A DNA stretch of 43,651 nucleotides from Timburyella sp030842085 (GTDB taxonomy: Bacteria > Bacillota > Clostridia > Oscillospirales > Acutalibacteraceae). Positions within the stretch are counted from its first letter, which is position 1. Every line of letters begins with the position of its first letter. The notes beneath the pieces were generated by a model, which was not told the DNA's origin, ran no database searches, and saw only the letters and a program-made list of their open reading frames with translations. The DNA lies in NCBI GenBank assembly GCA_030842085.1, contig JAUUSE010000012.1, forward strand, positions 1-43,651, in the 5' to 3' direction. Position numbers and translations under genes: made by a program. Of the stretch, positions 26,996 to 35,399 are shown in pieces.

Positions 26996-28105
26996 ATGGC
27001 TAAAAGGAATAAAAGCATAAACTTAAGCTCTGCGGGCAAACGGGGTAAAAAGAAGCATAACAAAAAGCTTATTTTGATAAATGTACTTGCTACAATAACA
27101 TTAATAATATCAGCAATTTCGCTTACAGGCATGTTTTTGCTTGATTATAAACCGCTTCAGGCAATAGATGACAATGAATCGAATAAAGACCTTCCAAGCG
27201 TAGTACAAAGCGAGCATAAAGGCGTATCATATTTTCTTGTAATGGGCTTAGACGAAAGTGAGAGCCTTACTGACGTAATAATGGTAGTTTGCTTTGACCA
27301 TGATAATAACTCAGTGTCTGTACTGCAAATACCGCGTGATACTTTTGTAGGAACTGAAATAAATACTGGTAAGACGGGTAAAGTAAATGCGGTATATGGA
27401 CATCCGAGAGAAGGCGAGGCAAAAGCAAAAGCATTGATGCGTTGCATAAACCAATATTTTGGGCTGCCAGTAGACCATTATGTAACATTTACGCTTGAGG
27501 GCTTTAGGAATGTAGTAGATGCCGTTGGCGGTATTGAGATGACATTAGATCATAGGATGCTTGTGGGAAACTCTGTAAGCGATGAGCACTATTATCTTGG
27601 CCCGGGCACTGTTTTACTTGACGGTGAGGATGCCGAAAGTTTTGTTCGTCACCGCAACAGCTATGCTATGGGAGACTTGGGACGAGTAAAAGCTCAGCGA
27701 GATTTTGTTATAGCATTTGCCAAAAAGCTTATGAATATGAGTTCGGGAGATATGATTAACGTTGCAAAGACATGTTTTAATGAAGTAACGTGTGATTTAT
27801 CTATAGGCGATGTGCTTGATTATGTAAATGAGGTAAGAGAGCTTAATTTTGATAATATATCTTTCTATTCTCTGCCAGGCCAAAGCAAGACCACAACGCC
27901 AAAAGGACTTAGCCAGAGACTGTCATATTTCTCAATACACAAGAGCGAATATGTAGATTTAATAAATGAGCACTTTTTACCATATTCCGAAAAAGTAACG
28001 GTTGACGATTTAAAAATAACTGAGCTGCACAGCAAGTCTGAGTATGAGAGCGGAGCGGATGCATATGAAGGCGGTTCTGTTACACAGATAGAAGGAGAAA
28101 ATTAA
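26996..28105 (+). CDS. LCP (LytR-CpsA-Psr) family wall-polymer ligase
   Basis: 369 residues: a basic N-terminus, one membrane helix (about 24-48) and an extracellular LCP domain with VLQIPRDTFV, DAVGGIEMTLDHRM and SFVRHRNSY...LGRVKAQRDF, where the conserved arginines bind the pyrophosphate of the lipid donor. These enzymes attach teichoic acids or other glycopolymers to peptidoglycan. GGGAGA lies seven bases before the ATG. It is placed between yqeK and rsfS, which is common in Clostridia. Confidence 0.93.
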   Translation: MAKRNKSINLSSAGKRGKKKHNKKLILINVLATITLIISAISLTGMFLLDYKPLQAIDDNESNKDLPSVVQSEHKGVSYFLVMGLDESESLTDVIMVVCFDHDNNSVSVLQIPRDTFVGTEINTGKTGKVNAVYGHPREGEAKAKALMRCINQYFGLPVDHYVTFTLEGFRNVVDAVGGIEMTLDHRMLVGNSVSDEHYYLGPGTVLLDGEDAESFVRHRNSYAMGDLGRVKAQRDFVIAFAKKLMNMSSGDMINVAKTCFNEVTCDLSIGDVLDYVNEVRELNFDNISFYSLPGQSKTTTPKGLSQRLSYFSIHKSEYVDLINEHFLPYSEKVTVDDLKITELHSKSEYESGADAYEGGSVTQIEGEN

Positions 28106-28111
28106 CTTTGG

Positions 28112-28138
28112 TGCCTGCCGCTTTATTTACGGCGGGCA
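28112..28138 (+). other. hairpin between LCP gene and rsfS
   Basis: TGCCTGCCG (28112-28120) pairs with CGGCGGGCA (28130-28138) with one G-T pair and a nine-base loop. There is no T-run behind it, so it is more likely an RNA-stability or attenuation hairpin than a full terminator. Confidence 0.45.
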
Positions 28139-28181
28139 TCTTGATAATAATGGAAAAAGCGGGGTAAGGAATAAAAAATAT

Positions 28182-28535
28182 ATGGATTCACTGAAAATAA
28201 TTGAGATAGCCGTAAAGGCGCTTGACAGTAAAAAGGCAAAAGATATAGATGCAATAAAAATAGGCGATTTAACAATAATAGCAGATTATTTTTTAATAGC
28301 ATCGGGTACATCTTCGACGCAGGTAAAGGCGCTGGCTGACGAGGTGGAGTTTAAATTATCTGAAGCAGGAGTTGAGCCTGACCACATAGAGGGGCGGGCA
28401 ACCGGCTGGATACTCCTTGATTACGGAAGCGTTGTAGTACACGTATTTCATGAAGAGACGCGCCATTTTTATGATTTGGAGCGTCACTGGTCTGACGGAG
28501 AGCATGTTGACATATCCGGCATGCTCACAGAATAA
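28182..28535 (+). CDS. rsfS: ribosomal silencing factor RsfS
   Basis: 117 residues of the RsfS/Iojap family: AVKALDSKKAKDIDAI, then ADYFLIASGTSSTQVKALAD, then GWILLDYGSVVVHVFHEETRHFYDLERHW. It binds L14 on the 50S subunit and blocks subunit joining when nutrients are short. AAGGA lies upstream. Last gene of the nadD-yqeK-LCP group; a strong terminator follows. Confidence 0.96.
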   Translation: MDSLKIIEIAVKALDSKKAKDIDAIKIGDLTIIADYFLIASGTSSTQVKALADEVEFKLSEAGVEPDHIEGRATGWILLDYGSVVVHVFHEETRHFYDLERHWSDGEHVDISGMLTE

Positions 28536-28553
28536 GTTTAATAAAAATTTTCA

Positions 28554-28588
28554 GCGGCAAAACGATTTTTACGTTTTGCCGCTTTTTT
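28554..28588 (+). terminator. terminator after rsfS
   Basis: GCGGCAAAACG (28554-28564) and CGTTTTGCCGC (28572-28582) form a perfect 11-bp stem with a T6 tail. Confidence 0.93.
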
Positions 28589-28880
28589 GTCGTTTTGAGC
28601 ATGCGAAAGTCTTGGTTGAAGCGGGGAGCAGGTAAAAATCCTTGGCAAAAGAATTAGTGAAATTGAGTAGTAAGGCAAAAGACATGAGACGGTTTTGCTC
28701 AAGAGGGAAATTACATAAGAGGAAATATTGGCAACCCTAAGAAATGCTACCAGCCTTAAAAAACAGATATGGATGTTTTACCAGCTGCATGGCGAGCTGC
28801 GATGATATTTATCAGTACTTTTTCTAAGGTTCAGCAAGTATTGCCCTTTCTGGGACTGTGCATACCATTAGTTTTAATTA
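28585..28880 (+). repeat. diverged dispersed repeat, copy B
   Basis: Partner of the repeat at 9894-10195, in the same orientation relative to the upstream operon, and again beginning in the terminator's T-tail. The two copies share their block order over nearly 300 bases but have many substitutions and small indels, so the duplication is old or the copies arrived separately. A frame reading CRFEHAKVLVEAGSR and on to two stops runs through this copy, but not cleanly in the other. Confidence 0.7.
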
Positions 28881-29063
28881 TTTGCAAAAAATTCTCCTCG
28901 CTGTAGCCGGGCGGCAGACGATAAGATTGCGGTATCATTTATCCCGCCGAAAAATGCGGTGCTAACTCAAAGATATGGCGGTGAGTATAATGAAAATTTA
29001 GAATAATAAGAAAAAATCAAGTAAAAAACGGGCATTTTCTTGAAATAACTGCGCAAATGGCTC

Positions 29064-29092
29064 TTTTTTATTTTTAATATATGTAGTATAAT
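29064..29092 (+). promoter_or_regulatory. likely leuS promoter
   Basis: TATAAT at 29087-29092 with a weak, T-rich -35 about 17 bases earlier. The 68-base leader up to leuS shows no T-box elements, which is worth noting because many Clostridial aminoacyl-tRNA synthetase genes have one. Confidence 0.4.
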
Positions 29093-29159
29093 ATATAGAA
29101 AATGTTTTTGTAGACGTAGAATTCGGCATAAGCTTTGTCCATGATAGGAGGAAACAGCT

Positions 29160-31568
29160 TTGAAATATGATTTTAAAGCAATAGAAAAAAAGTGGCAGGA
29201 TAAATGGAGAGAGCTCGGCTGCTTTAAGGCGAGCGATAAGGACGGACTTGACAATTTTTATATACTCATAGAATTTCCGTATCCGTCTGGTTACGGACTT
29301 CATGTGGGACATGCCCGGCCGTATACGGCGATGGACGTACTGGCGCGCAAGCGTCGGCTGCAGGGGCAGAACGTGATGCTGCCGATGGGCTGGGATGCAT
29401 TCGGCCTGCCGACGGAAAACTTTGCTATAGCAAATAAAATACATCCTGCAAAGGTAAACGAGAATAACATCAAATTTTTCAAAAGCCAGCTTGAGAATAT
29501 AGGCTACTCCTTTGACTGGGACCGCGAGATAGACACCACCGACCCCAATTACTACAAATGGACGCAGTGGATATTCTTGCAGATGTTCAAGCACGGGCTC
29601 GCCTACAAGGCGGAGATGCCGGTAAACTGGTGCACATCCTGCAAATGCGTGCTTGCGAATGAAGAGGTTGTCGACGGTGTATGCGAGCGCTGCGGCAGCG
29701 ATGTTGTACAGCGTGAAAAGAGCCAGTGGATGCTGAGAATAACCAAATACGCGCAGCGCCTTATTGACGACCTTGCGCTTGTAGATTTTCCGGAAAAGGT
29801 AAAAACTCAGCAAATTAACTGGATAGGCCGCTCCTCCGGCGCTGAAGTTACCTTTAAGACAACCGCCGGCGACGATTTGCTGATATATACCACACGCCCG
29901 GATACGCTTTTCGGCGCTACTTACATGGTAATGTCGCCGGAGCACCCGTTTATAGACAAGTGGGCGGACAAGATTGAGAATATGGACGCCGTAAGGGCAT
30001 ATCAGAAGGAGTCAGCGAGGAAGTCCGACTTTGAGCGCACCGAGCTTTCAAAGGACAAGACCGGCGTGCGCATCGAAGGCGTGACGGCGGTAAATCCGGT
30101 TAACGGCAAGGAAATACCAATATTTATTTCCGACTATGTACTCATGACATACGGCACAGGCGCTATAATGGCGGTGCCGGCGCATGATACAAGAGACTGG
30201 GATTTCGCTAAGAAATTTAATCTGCCTATAATTGAAGTGGTTAAGGGCGGAAACGTAAGCGAGGAGCCATATACCGACTGTGCTGAGGGAATAATGGTAA
30301 ATTCCGGCATACTCGACGGTATGAGCGTTGAGGACGCTAAAAAGGCTATAATAGAGTATCTGGAAAAGGAAAGCATAGGCCACGCAAAGGTAAATTACAA
30401 GCTGCGCGACTGGGTGTTCTCACGTCAGCGCTATTGGGGCGAGCCGATACCGATAATAATATGCGACAAATGCGGTTATGTTCCATTAGACGAGAGCGAG
30501 CTGCCGCTTACATTGCCAAATGTGGAATCGTACGAGACGACCGATACGGGGGAATCTCCGCTGTCGAAGATAGATGAGTGGGTAAATGTGAAATGTCCGC
30601 ACTGCGGCGGACCTGCCAAGCGCGAGACCGATACAATGCCGCAGTGGGCGGGTTCTTCATGGTACTATCTGCGCTACTGCGACCCTCACAACGACAAGGA
30701 GCTTGCATCGCGCGAGGCGCTGGAAAAATGGATGCCGGTGGACTGGTACAACGGCGGAATGGAGCATACTACGCTGCATCTGCTTTACAGCCGTTTCTGG
30801 CATAAATTCCTGTACGACATAGGCGTAGTAACAACGCTGGAGCCGTATAAAAAGCGCACGAGCCACGGCATGATACTCGGCGAAAACGGTGAGAAGATGT
30901 CGAAATCCCGCGGCAATACCGTTGACCCGAACGACATAGTAAGGCAGTACGGTGCCGACACACTGCGTCTGTATATAATGTTCATCGGCGACTTTGAAAA
31001 GGCGGTATCGTGGAACTCAGAGTCGATAAAGGGCTGCAACCGTTTCCTTGATAAGATATGGAATCTTGCCGATAAGGTAGTTGACGGCGGCATAAGCAGC
31101 GATTTAGAGGCCGACTTCCACCGCACCATAAAAAAGGTAACAAACGATATTGAGAGCCTTAAGTTTAATACGGCTGTCGCTGCGCTTATGACGCTGGTTA
31201 ATAAAATACTGGACAAAGGCAGCATAACAAAAAAGGAATTTGAGATCTTGCTGATACTTCTTAATCCGTTTGCACCGCACATGACGGAAGAGCTGTATGA
31301 AACGGTAATAGGCGGCGGATATCTGCACGACTGCAAATGGCCGGAATATGACGAGGCCAAATGCGTAGAGGACAGTGTGGAAATAGCGATACAGGTAAAC
31401 GGCAAGCTCAAGTCGAGAATAACTTTGCAGGTTGATATGCCGGAAAGCGAAGCGCTTGCTGCGGCCAAGAGCGACGAAAAGATATCGGCAGCCATAGCGG
31501 GCATGGCGATAGTTAAAGAGATATATGTAAAAAATAAGCTGATTAATATAGTTGTCAAAAAGGGATGA
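29160..31568 (+). CDS. leuS: leucyl-tRNA synthetase
   Basis: Class I synthetase charging tRNA-Leu; 802 residues is the normal bacterial length. FPYPSGYGLHVGH holds the HIGH motif (48-51), GEKMSKSRGN holds KMSKS (579-583), and the CP1 editing domain lies between, with TTRPDTLFGATYMV and GTGAIMAVPAHDTRD. The start is a TTG, eight bases after AGGAGG (29146-29151); the next ATG would remove the conserved N-terminus. It lies alone between the repeat and rpsU. Confidence 0.97.
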   Translation: MKYDFKAIEKKWQDKWRELGCFKASDKDGLDNFYILIEFPYPSGYGLHVGHARPYTAMDVLARKRRLQGQNVMLPMGWDAFGLPTENFAIANKIHPAKVNENNIKFFKSQLENIGYSFDWDREIDTTDPNYYKWTQWIFLQMFKHGLAYKAEMPVNWCTSCKCVLANEEVVDGVCERCGSDVVQREKSQWMLRITKYAQRLIDDLALVDFPEKVKTQQINWIGRSSGAEVTFKTTAGDDLLIYTTRPDTLFGATYMVMSPEHPFIDKWADKIENMDAVRAYQKESARKSDFERTELSKDKTGVRIEGVTAVNPVNGKEIPIFISDYVLMTYGTGAIMAVPAHDTRDWDFAKKFNLPIIEVVKGGNVSEEPYTDCAEGIMVNSGILDGMSVEDAKKAIIEYLEKESIGHAKVNYKLRDWVFSRQRYWGEPIPIIICDKCGYVPLDESELPLTLPNVESYETTDTGESPLSKIDEWVNVKCPHCGGPAKRETDTMPQWAGSSWYYLRYCDPHNDKELASREALEKWMPVDWYNGGMEHTTLHLLYSRFWHKFLYDIGVVTTLEPYKKRTSHGMILGENGEKMSKSRGNTVDPNDIVRQYGADTLRLYIMFIGDFEKAVSWNSESIKGCNRFLDKIWNLADKVVDGGISSDLEADFHRTIKKVTNDIESLKFNTAVAALMTLVNKILDKGSITKKEFEILLILLNPFAPHMTEELYETVIGGGYLHDCKWPEYDEAKCVEDSVEIAIQVNGKLKSRITLQVDMPESEALAAAKSDEKISAAIAGMAIVKEIYVKNKLINIVVKKG

Positions 31569-31574
31569 ATATAC

Positions 31575-31603
31575 TTGACACAATTAACAGCACATTGTAT
31601 AAT
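31575..31603 (+). promoter_or_regulatory. fully consensus promoter of rpsU
   Basis: TTGACA (31575-31580), 17-base spacer, TATAAT (31598-31603): an exact match to the vegetative consensus in both boxes, starting seven bases after the leuS stop. Confidence 0.9.
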
Positions 31604-31610
31604 ATAAATA

Positions 31611-31629
31611 TTGTACAGAGGTTGTACAA
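31611..31629 (+). promoter_or_regulatory. inverted repeat at the rpsU transcript start
   Basis: TTGTAC (31611-31616) and GTACAA (31624-31629) surround AGAGGTT, just at and after the expected transcription start. It could be an operator or a 5' hairpin protecting the RNA. TTGTACA also occurs twice as a direct repeat here. Confidence 0.4.
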
Positions 31630-31693
31630 ACTTCGGTGCAAGAAGAAAAGGATATAAAAATGTCTTTGTATAAAGCCGGAGGGAGGGAATTGG

Positions 31694-31870
31694 ATGAGCA
31701 AAGTGCGTATAAAGGAAAACGAGTCACTGGAGAATGCTCTTCGCCGCTTTAAGAGACAGACCGCGCGCGACGGCGTAATTCAAGAGGTTCGCAAGCATGA
31801 GCACTATGAGAAGCCCTCTGTAAAAAGGAAGAAGAAGTCCGAGGCTGCCCGCAAGCGTAAGTATCGTTAA
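31694..31870 (+). CDS. rpsU: 30S ribosomal protein S21
   Basis: A 58-residue gene, starting SKVRIKENESLENALRRFKR and ending in the basic tail EAARKRKYR, which is S21 from end to end. GGGAGGG lies about nine bases before the ATG. S21 sits near the anti-Shine-Dalgarno end of 16S rRNA and takes part in initiation. It is transcribed on its own from a consensus promoter and ends at a long hairpin. Confidence 0.96.
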   Translation: MSKVRIKENESLENALRRFKRQTARDGVIQEVRKHEHYEKPSVKRKKKSEAARKRKYR

Positions 31871-31925
31871 GAGCCGTTTGTGCTTGACAATGCAGCTTTA
31901 ACAAAGCTTCTAACGCAAAATTAAG

Positions 31926-31980
31926 AGAGGATACTTTCAACTACGACAGAAATGTTAGTTGATGTGGTATCCTCTTTTTA
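31926..31980 (+). terminator. long two-part terminator hairpin after rpsU
   Basis: AGAGGATAC (31926-31934) pairs with GTATCCTCT (31967-31975), followed by T5. Inside, TCAACTA (31937-31943) pairs with TAGTTGA (31956-31962). The 56-base gap between the rpsU stop and the stem has no gene. Confidence 0.85.
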
Positions 31981-32138
31981 AATTATGTATATTAAAGAGC
32001 AAGCTCTACAAATGCCGCTGTGCTGCATGAATTGATGCTGCTGCGCAGTTTAAGTATCTTACGTATGCTTGCATGATATGAAATGCAGTGCGTGCTTATA
32101 TCTGTTATTTTGCCGTGCCGGATGGCGCTTTTAATATG

Positions 32139-33032
32139 TCAATTATCACCTTTAAGACTGCTGCCGTATACGTCGGTGACCTCTGTTATTGTCACAAAGG
32201 CGTCTTCATCTATAGACATGACTATGCTTTTTAGCCGTGAAATTTGAAACCTGTTTACTACAAAATAAATAACGGTAATCTCGCTGTCATTGTAAAAGCC
32301 CTTGCCGGGAATATGGGTAAGTCCTAATCCATAAGCTTCTGACAGCGCCTGACTGATTTCATCCGCCTTACTTGTTATAATCATTGCAGCCTTTGCCTTG
32401 TCGAGCCCTTCAACAATAAAATCTACTGCTTTTACAGAGGCGGCATATGCGATAATTGAATAAAGCGGAAGAGTCCAGCTTCTCATGATTAAGCCTATGG
32501 CTATATATAGAATAACATTATAAATCATAATAAAGGTGCCGACGGTTATGCCTATTTTCTTGGCAAAAATGATAGCTGTTACTTCAAGTCCGTCGCTGGC
32601 TCCGCCAAACCGCATGGTAAGTCCGCTGCCAACGCCTGAGAGTATGCCGCCGAAAAGTGCGCATAAAAGCAAATCGTTTCCGGCAAAGGGAGAAGAAGTA
32701 ACGGTGTCTACCGGCAAAATATAGTTTATAACATATGCCGAAAGGGAGCAGATTATAACAGAAAATAAGGAATATACGGTAAATACCGTGCCCTGCTTTT
32801 TATGACCGTAAATAAAAAACGGGATATTAAGTACAAGCAGGAAAAGCGAATATGTAAAAGCATCCGGCGTAAGCTCCCATAAAAGCATTGATGTGCCGGA
32901 AAGTCCGCTGTCGTAAATATTTACCGGCGCTAAGAACATGACAACGCCTATTGAATTAATTATCCCGGCAAAAAAGATTATCAGGAAATTTTTAAGTTTA
33001 AGATTTTTTAAATCGTTAATTATTTTTTTCAC
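32139..33032 (-). CDS. YitT-family membrane protein (DUF161/DUF2179)
   Basis: The likely start is a GTG at 33032 (AAAGGAGG five to six bases upstream, minus strand), giving 297 residues; an ATG further upstream would add 25 residues that include the ribosome binding site. About five to six membrane helices form the YitT part (INSIGVVMFLAPVNIYDSGLSG is the signature region) and the C-terminal ~90 residues are the soluble DUF2179 domain (HIPGKGFYNDSEITVIYFVV). Function is unknown; transport is often assumed. It is convergent to rpsU and divergent from yqeG. Confidence 0.88.
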   Translation of the reverse strand: MKKIINDLKNLKLKNFLIIFFAGIINSIGVVMFLAPVNIYDSGLSGTSMLLWELTPDAFTYSLFLLVLNIPFFIYGHKKQGTVFTVYSLFSVIICSLSAYVINYILPVDTVTSSPFAGNDLLLCALFGGILSGVGSGLTMRFGGASDGLEVTAIIFAKKIGITVGTFIMIYNVILYIAIGLIMRSWTLPLYSIIAYAASVKAVDFIVEGLDKAKAAMIITSKADEISQALSEAYGLGLTHIPGKGFYNDSEITVIYFVVNRFQISRLKSIVMSIDEDAFVTITEVTDVYGSSLKGDN

Positions 33033-33261
33033 AACTACCTCCTTTGGTTGAATGTACGACTGACTTAGTATATAATAATTATAACAAAGGACTATGGGCT
33101 CATTCAACTTTTATTTTTGTCTGATTTTGTCTTTTGCGCAGCTTTAACAAAGCTGTAAGCTTGATAAATAGAGTAAAATATTATGCGCGATTGTTTGAGC
33201 CGTTTTGATTTTATAATGGCATATATAGACCTAAAAATCGTTAAAACAGGGACTGTTTGAT

Positions 33262-33738
33262 ATGGGAATATTTAAGCCTGATTACAGGTTTAATTCAATA
33301 CTGGATATATCATTGGAATTTTTAAGCGAAAAGGGCATTAAGGCGCTCCTTTTAGACGTCGACAATACCTTGGCACATCATTTCAGTCAGACGCCGATAG
33401 ACGGCCTTGAGACATGGCTAAAGAATATAAGCGATGCAGGAATAAAGGCGGTAATACTTTCAAATGCGAGAAGCAGCCGAGTTGAACCGTTTGCAAATAA
33501 AATCGGAGTAGACTATACCCCAAAGGCGATGAAGCCGCTTCCCATTAAAGCGTGGAAAAGTTGCCGCAATATGCAGGTTAAGGCTAAAAACACTGCTATA
33601 ATAGGCGACCAGCTTTTTACGGATATGCTGTGCGGAAGTCTGGCCGGCATAACGACGATATTGGTAACGCCCATGCATGAGGAAACAGGGCGGCTGTTTA
33701 AAATTAAAAGGGGACTTGAAAGGAAAATTTTAAAATGA
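33262..33738 (+). CDS. yqeG: YqeG-family HAD phosphatase
   Basis: 158 residues of HAD subfamily IIIA: the nucleophile motif LLLDVDNTLAHH (DxDxT), then ILSNARSSRVEPFA and AIIGDQLFTDMLCG for the Mg2+ site, and the family ending in KIKRGLERKILK. Homologues resemble phosphatidylglycerol-phosphatase, but the substrate is not certain. Its stop overlaps the next ATG by four bases. Confidence 0.92.
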   Translation: MGIFKPDYRFNSILDISLEFLSEKGIKALLLDVDNTLAHHFSQTPIDGLETWLKNISDAGIKAVILSNARSSRVEPFANKIGVDYTPKAMKPLPIKAWKSCRNMQVKAKNTAIIGDQLFTDMLCGSLAGITTILVTPMHEETGRLFKIKRGLERKILK

Positions 33739-34598
33739 GAGAAATAAGATTTGGCCCCGCAGGGTCGTCTGACAGCTTTTTTGAAATGGGATATAAGCAC
33801 ACCGCGCAGATGCCGGAATATCTTGAAAAATTTGGCCTTAACGCTTTTGAATATCAATGCGGCAGGGGTGTAAACGTAAAACAGGAGACGGCGGAATCGT
33901 TCGGCGCATTGTGCAGAGAAAAGGGTATTGAGCCGTCGCTTCACGCTCCGTACTATATCAGCATGGCGTCGCCGGAGGAGCAAAAGCGTGAAAACTCAAT
34001 AAATTACGTGCTGCAAAGCGCCCGCGCAATCGACTGGATGGGCGGCGACAGGATAGTGGTGCATGTTGGCACCTGCAGCAAGATGGAAAGGCAGAGCGCC
34101 ATGACATTAGCGCTTGAGACGCTGAAAAAGACACTGAAGGCGCTGGACGACGAGGGGCTTTCGCATATAAGAGTGTGTCCTGAGGTTATGGGCAAGATAA
34201 ATCAGCTCGGCTCGCTTGAGGAGACAATAGAATTTTGCCGCCTTGACGAGAGACTGCTGCCCTGCATTGACTTCGGTCATTTAAACGCAAGGACTCACGG
34301 TTGGCTTATGGAAAAGGGCAGTGTAGAAAAGGTATTTGAAGAGCTGGAAAACGGCATAGGAATATCGAGACTAAGAGAATTTCACTCGCATTTTTCAAAA
34401 ATAGAATATACCACCGGCGGCGAGAAGCGGCATCTTACATTTGAGGACACGGTATATGGTCCAAGCTTTGAGCCGATAGCAGAAATGATAGTAAAAAAGA
34501 ACTGCCATCCTACAGTAATATGCGAATCTGCCGGCACACAGGCCGAGGACGCGCAGACGATGATGAATATATATAAATTGCTTCTGAACAAAGCATAA
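33735..34598 (+). CDS. endonuclease IV-like TIM-barrel protein
   Basis: 287 residues of the xylose-isomerase/AP-endonuclease-2 fold. Likely metal ligands along the barrel are HAPYY, HVGTC, CPEVMG, CIDFGHLNA, FHSHFS and CESAG, in the same order as in Nfo. The region that holds the Asp-x-His pair of Nfo reads GGEKRHLTF here, so one zinc ligand is not obvious. It could be a DNA-repair enzyme or a sugar-type isomerase. It is coupled to yqeG by an ATGA overlap. Confidence 0.8.
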   Translation: MREIRFGPAGSSDSFFEMGYKHTAQMPEYLEKFGLNAFEYQCGRGVNVKQETAESFGALCREKGIEPSLHAPYYISMASPEEQKRENSINYVLQSARAIDWMGGDRIVVHVGTCSKMERQSAMTLALETLKKTLKALDDEGLSHIRVCPEVMGKINQLGSLEETIEFCRLDERLLPCIDFGHLNARTHGWLMEKGSVEKVFEELENGIGISRLREFHSHFSKIEYTTGGEKRHLTFEDTVYGPSFEPIAEMIVKKNCHPTVICESAGTQAEDAQTMMNIYKLLLNKA

Positions 34599-34944
34599 TG
34601 CGGCAGGAAGAGCAGCTGTTTAAATCTCATAGACTGATTTTGCCGGCGGGTAAAATGCCGCGCTGATAAATATACCGCATTTGGCGGCGACAGCACACGG
34701 CAGCTATATTTGCCGCGGTGATGTGCTATATGCGGACAAAATTTCTATGCGCTGTGTCAAAACCGCGGCGGTGAGATAGCCATTGTGAAATATACACGTA
34801 TAACGCTTTATTAATCGCACACTTTAAGCAAAACGAAGTAATAGCGTTTGCCGCGGCTTTATATTCTGTTTTTACAGCATATGCATAACGATTTAATCAC
34901 AACGAATTTACATTATGTAAACTTACGGCATAGGAGGAAAAAAT
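34599..34944. other. gene-free gap before aroQ
   Basis: No frame with a ribosome binding site. Several GC-rich words (GCCG, CGGC) recur but I find no strong hairpin with a T-tail. Confidence 0.45.
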
Positions 34945-35397
34945 ATGTCAGATATACTTGTAATAAACGGGCCGAACTTGAATATGCTTGGGCAGCGTGA
35001 GCCGGAGATATACGGCCATCTTACGCTGAGCGATATTGAGAAGATAACGCAGAGTCACGCAGCAAAAATAGGGATGAAATGTACCTTTTTCCAGTCCAAC
35101 ATTGAGGGGGAGATAGTAACCGCCATACAGTCGGTAAAGGACAAATATGACGGCGCGATAATAAACGCAGGAGCGTATACTCACTATTCATATGCGCTGC
35201 GCGACGCCATCGCACTGACGGATAAACCGTTTGTCGAGGTGCATATGTCAAATGTGTTTGGGCGTGAGGATTTCCGGCACAAGTCTGTAATATCTGCAGT
35301 GTGCAGCGGAGTAATATGCGGATTTGGCGAAAATGTATATACACTTGCGGCCGACGCGCTTGCTTCTATTATAAATCCTGTTAAAATCGAGGTATAA
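34945..35397 (+). CDS. aroQ: type II 3-dehydroquinate dehydratase
   Basis: 150 residues; removes water from 3-dehydroquinate in the shikimate pathway. NGPNLNMLGQREPEIYG (with the active Tyr in QREPEIYG), NAGAYTHYSYALRDAI and EVHMSNVFGREDFRHKS are type II hallmarks. TAGGAGGAA precedes the ATG. It sits directly before an M24 aminopeptidase gene and efp, an order common in Firmicutes. Confidence 0.97.
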   Translation: MSDILVINGPNLNMLGQREPEIYGHLTLSDIEKITQSHAAKIGMKCTFFQSNIEGEIVTAIQSVKDKYDGAIINAGAYTHYSYALRDAIALTDKPFVEVHMSNVFGREDFRHKSVISAVCSGVICGFGENVYTLAADALASIINPVKIEV

Positions 35398-35399
35398 TT

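Noticed and set aside
28880..29159. T-box leader for leuS
   Set aside because: No AGGGTGGNACCGCG-like element or specifier loop could be found.
28998..29945. 315-codon minus-strand frame across the leuS start
   Set aside because: Shadow of leuS; no domain and no ribosome binding site.
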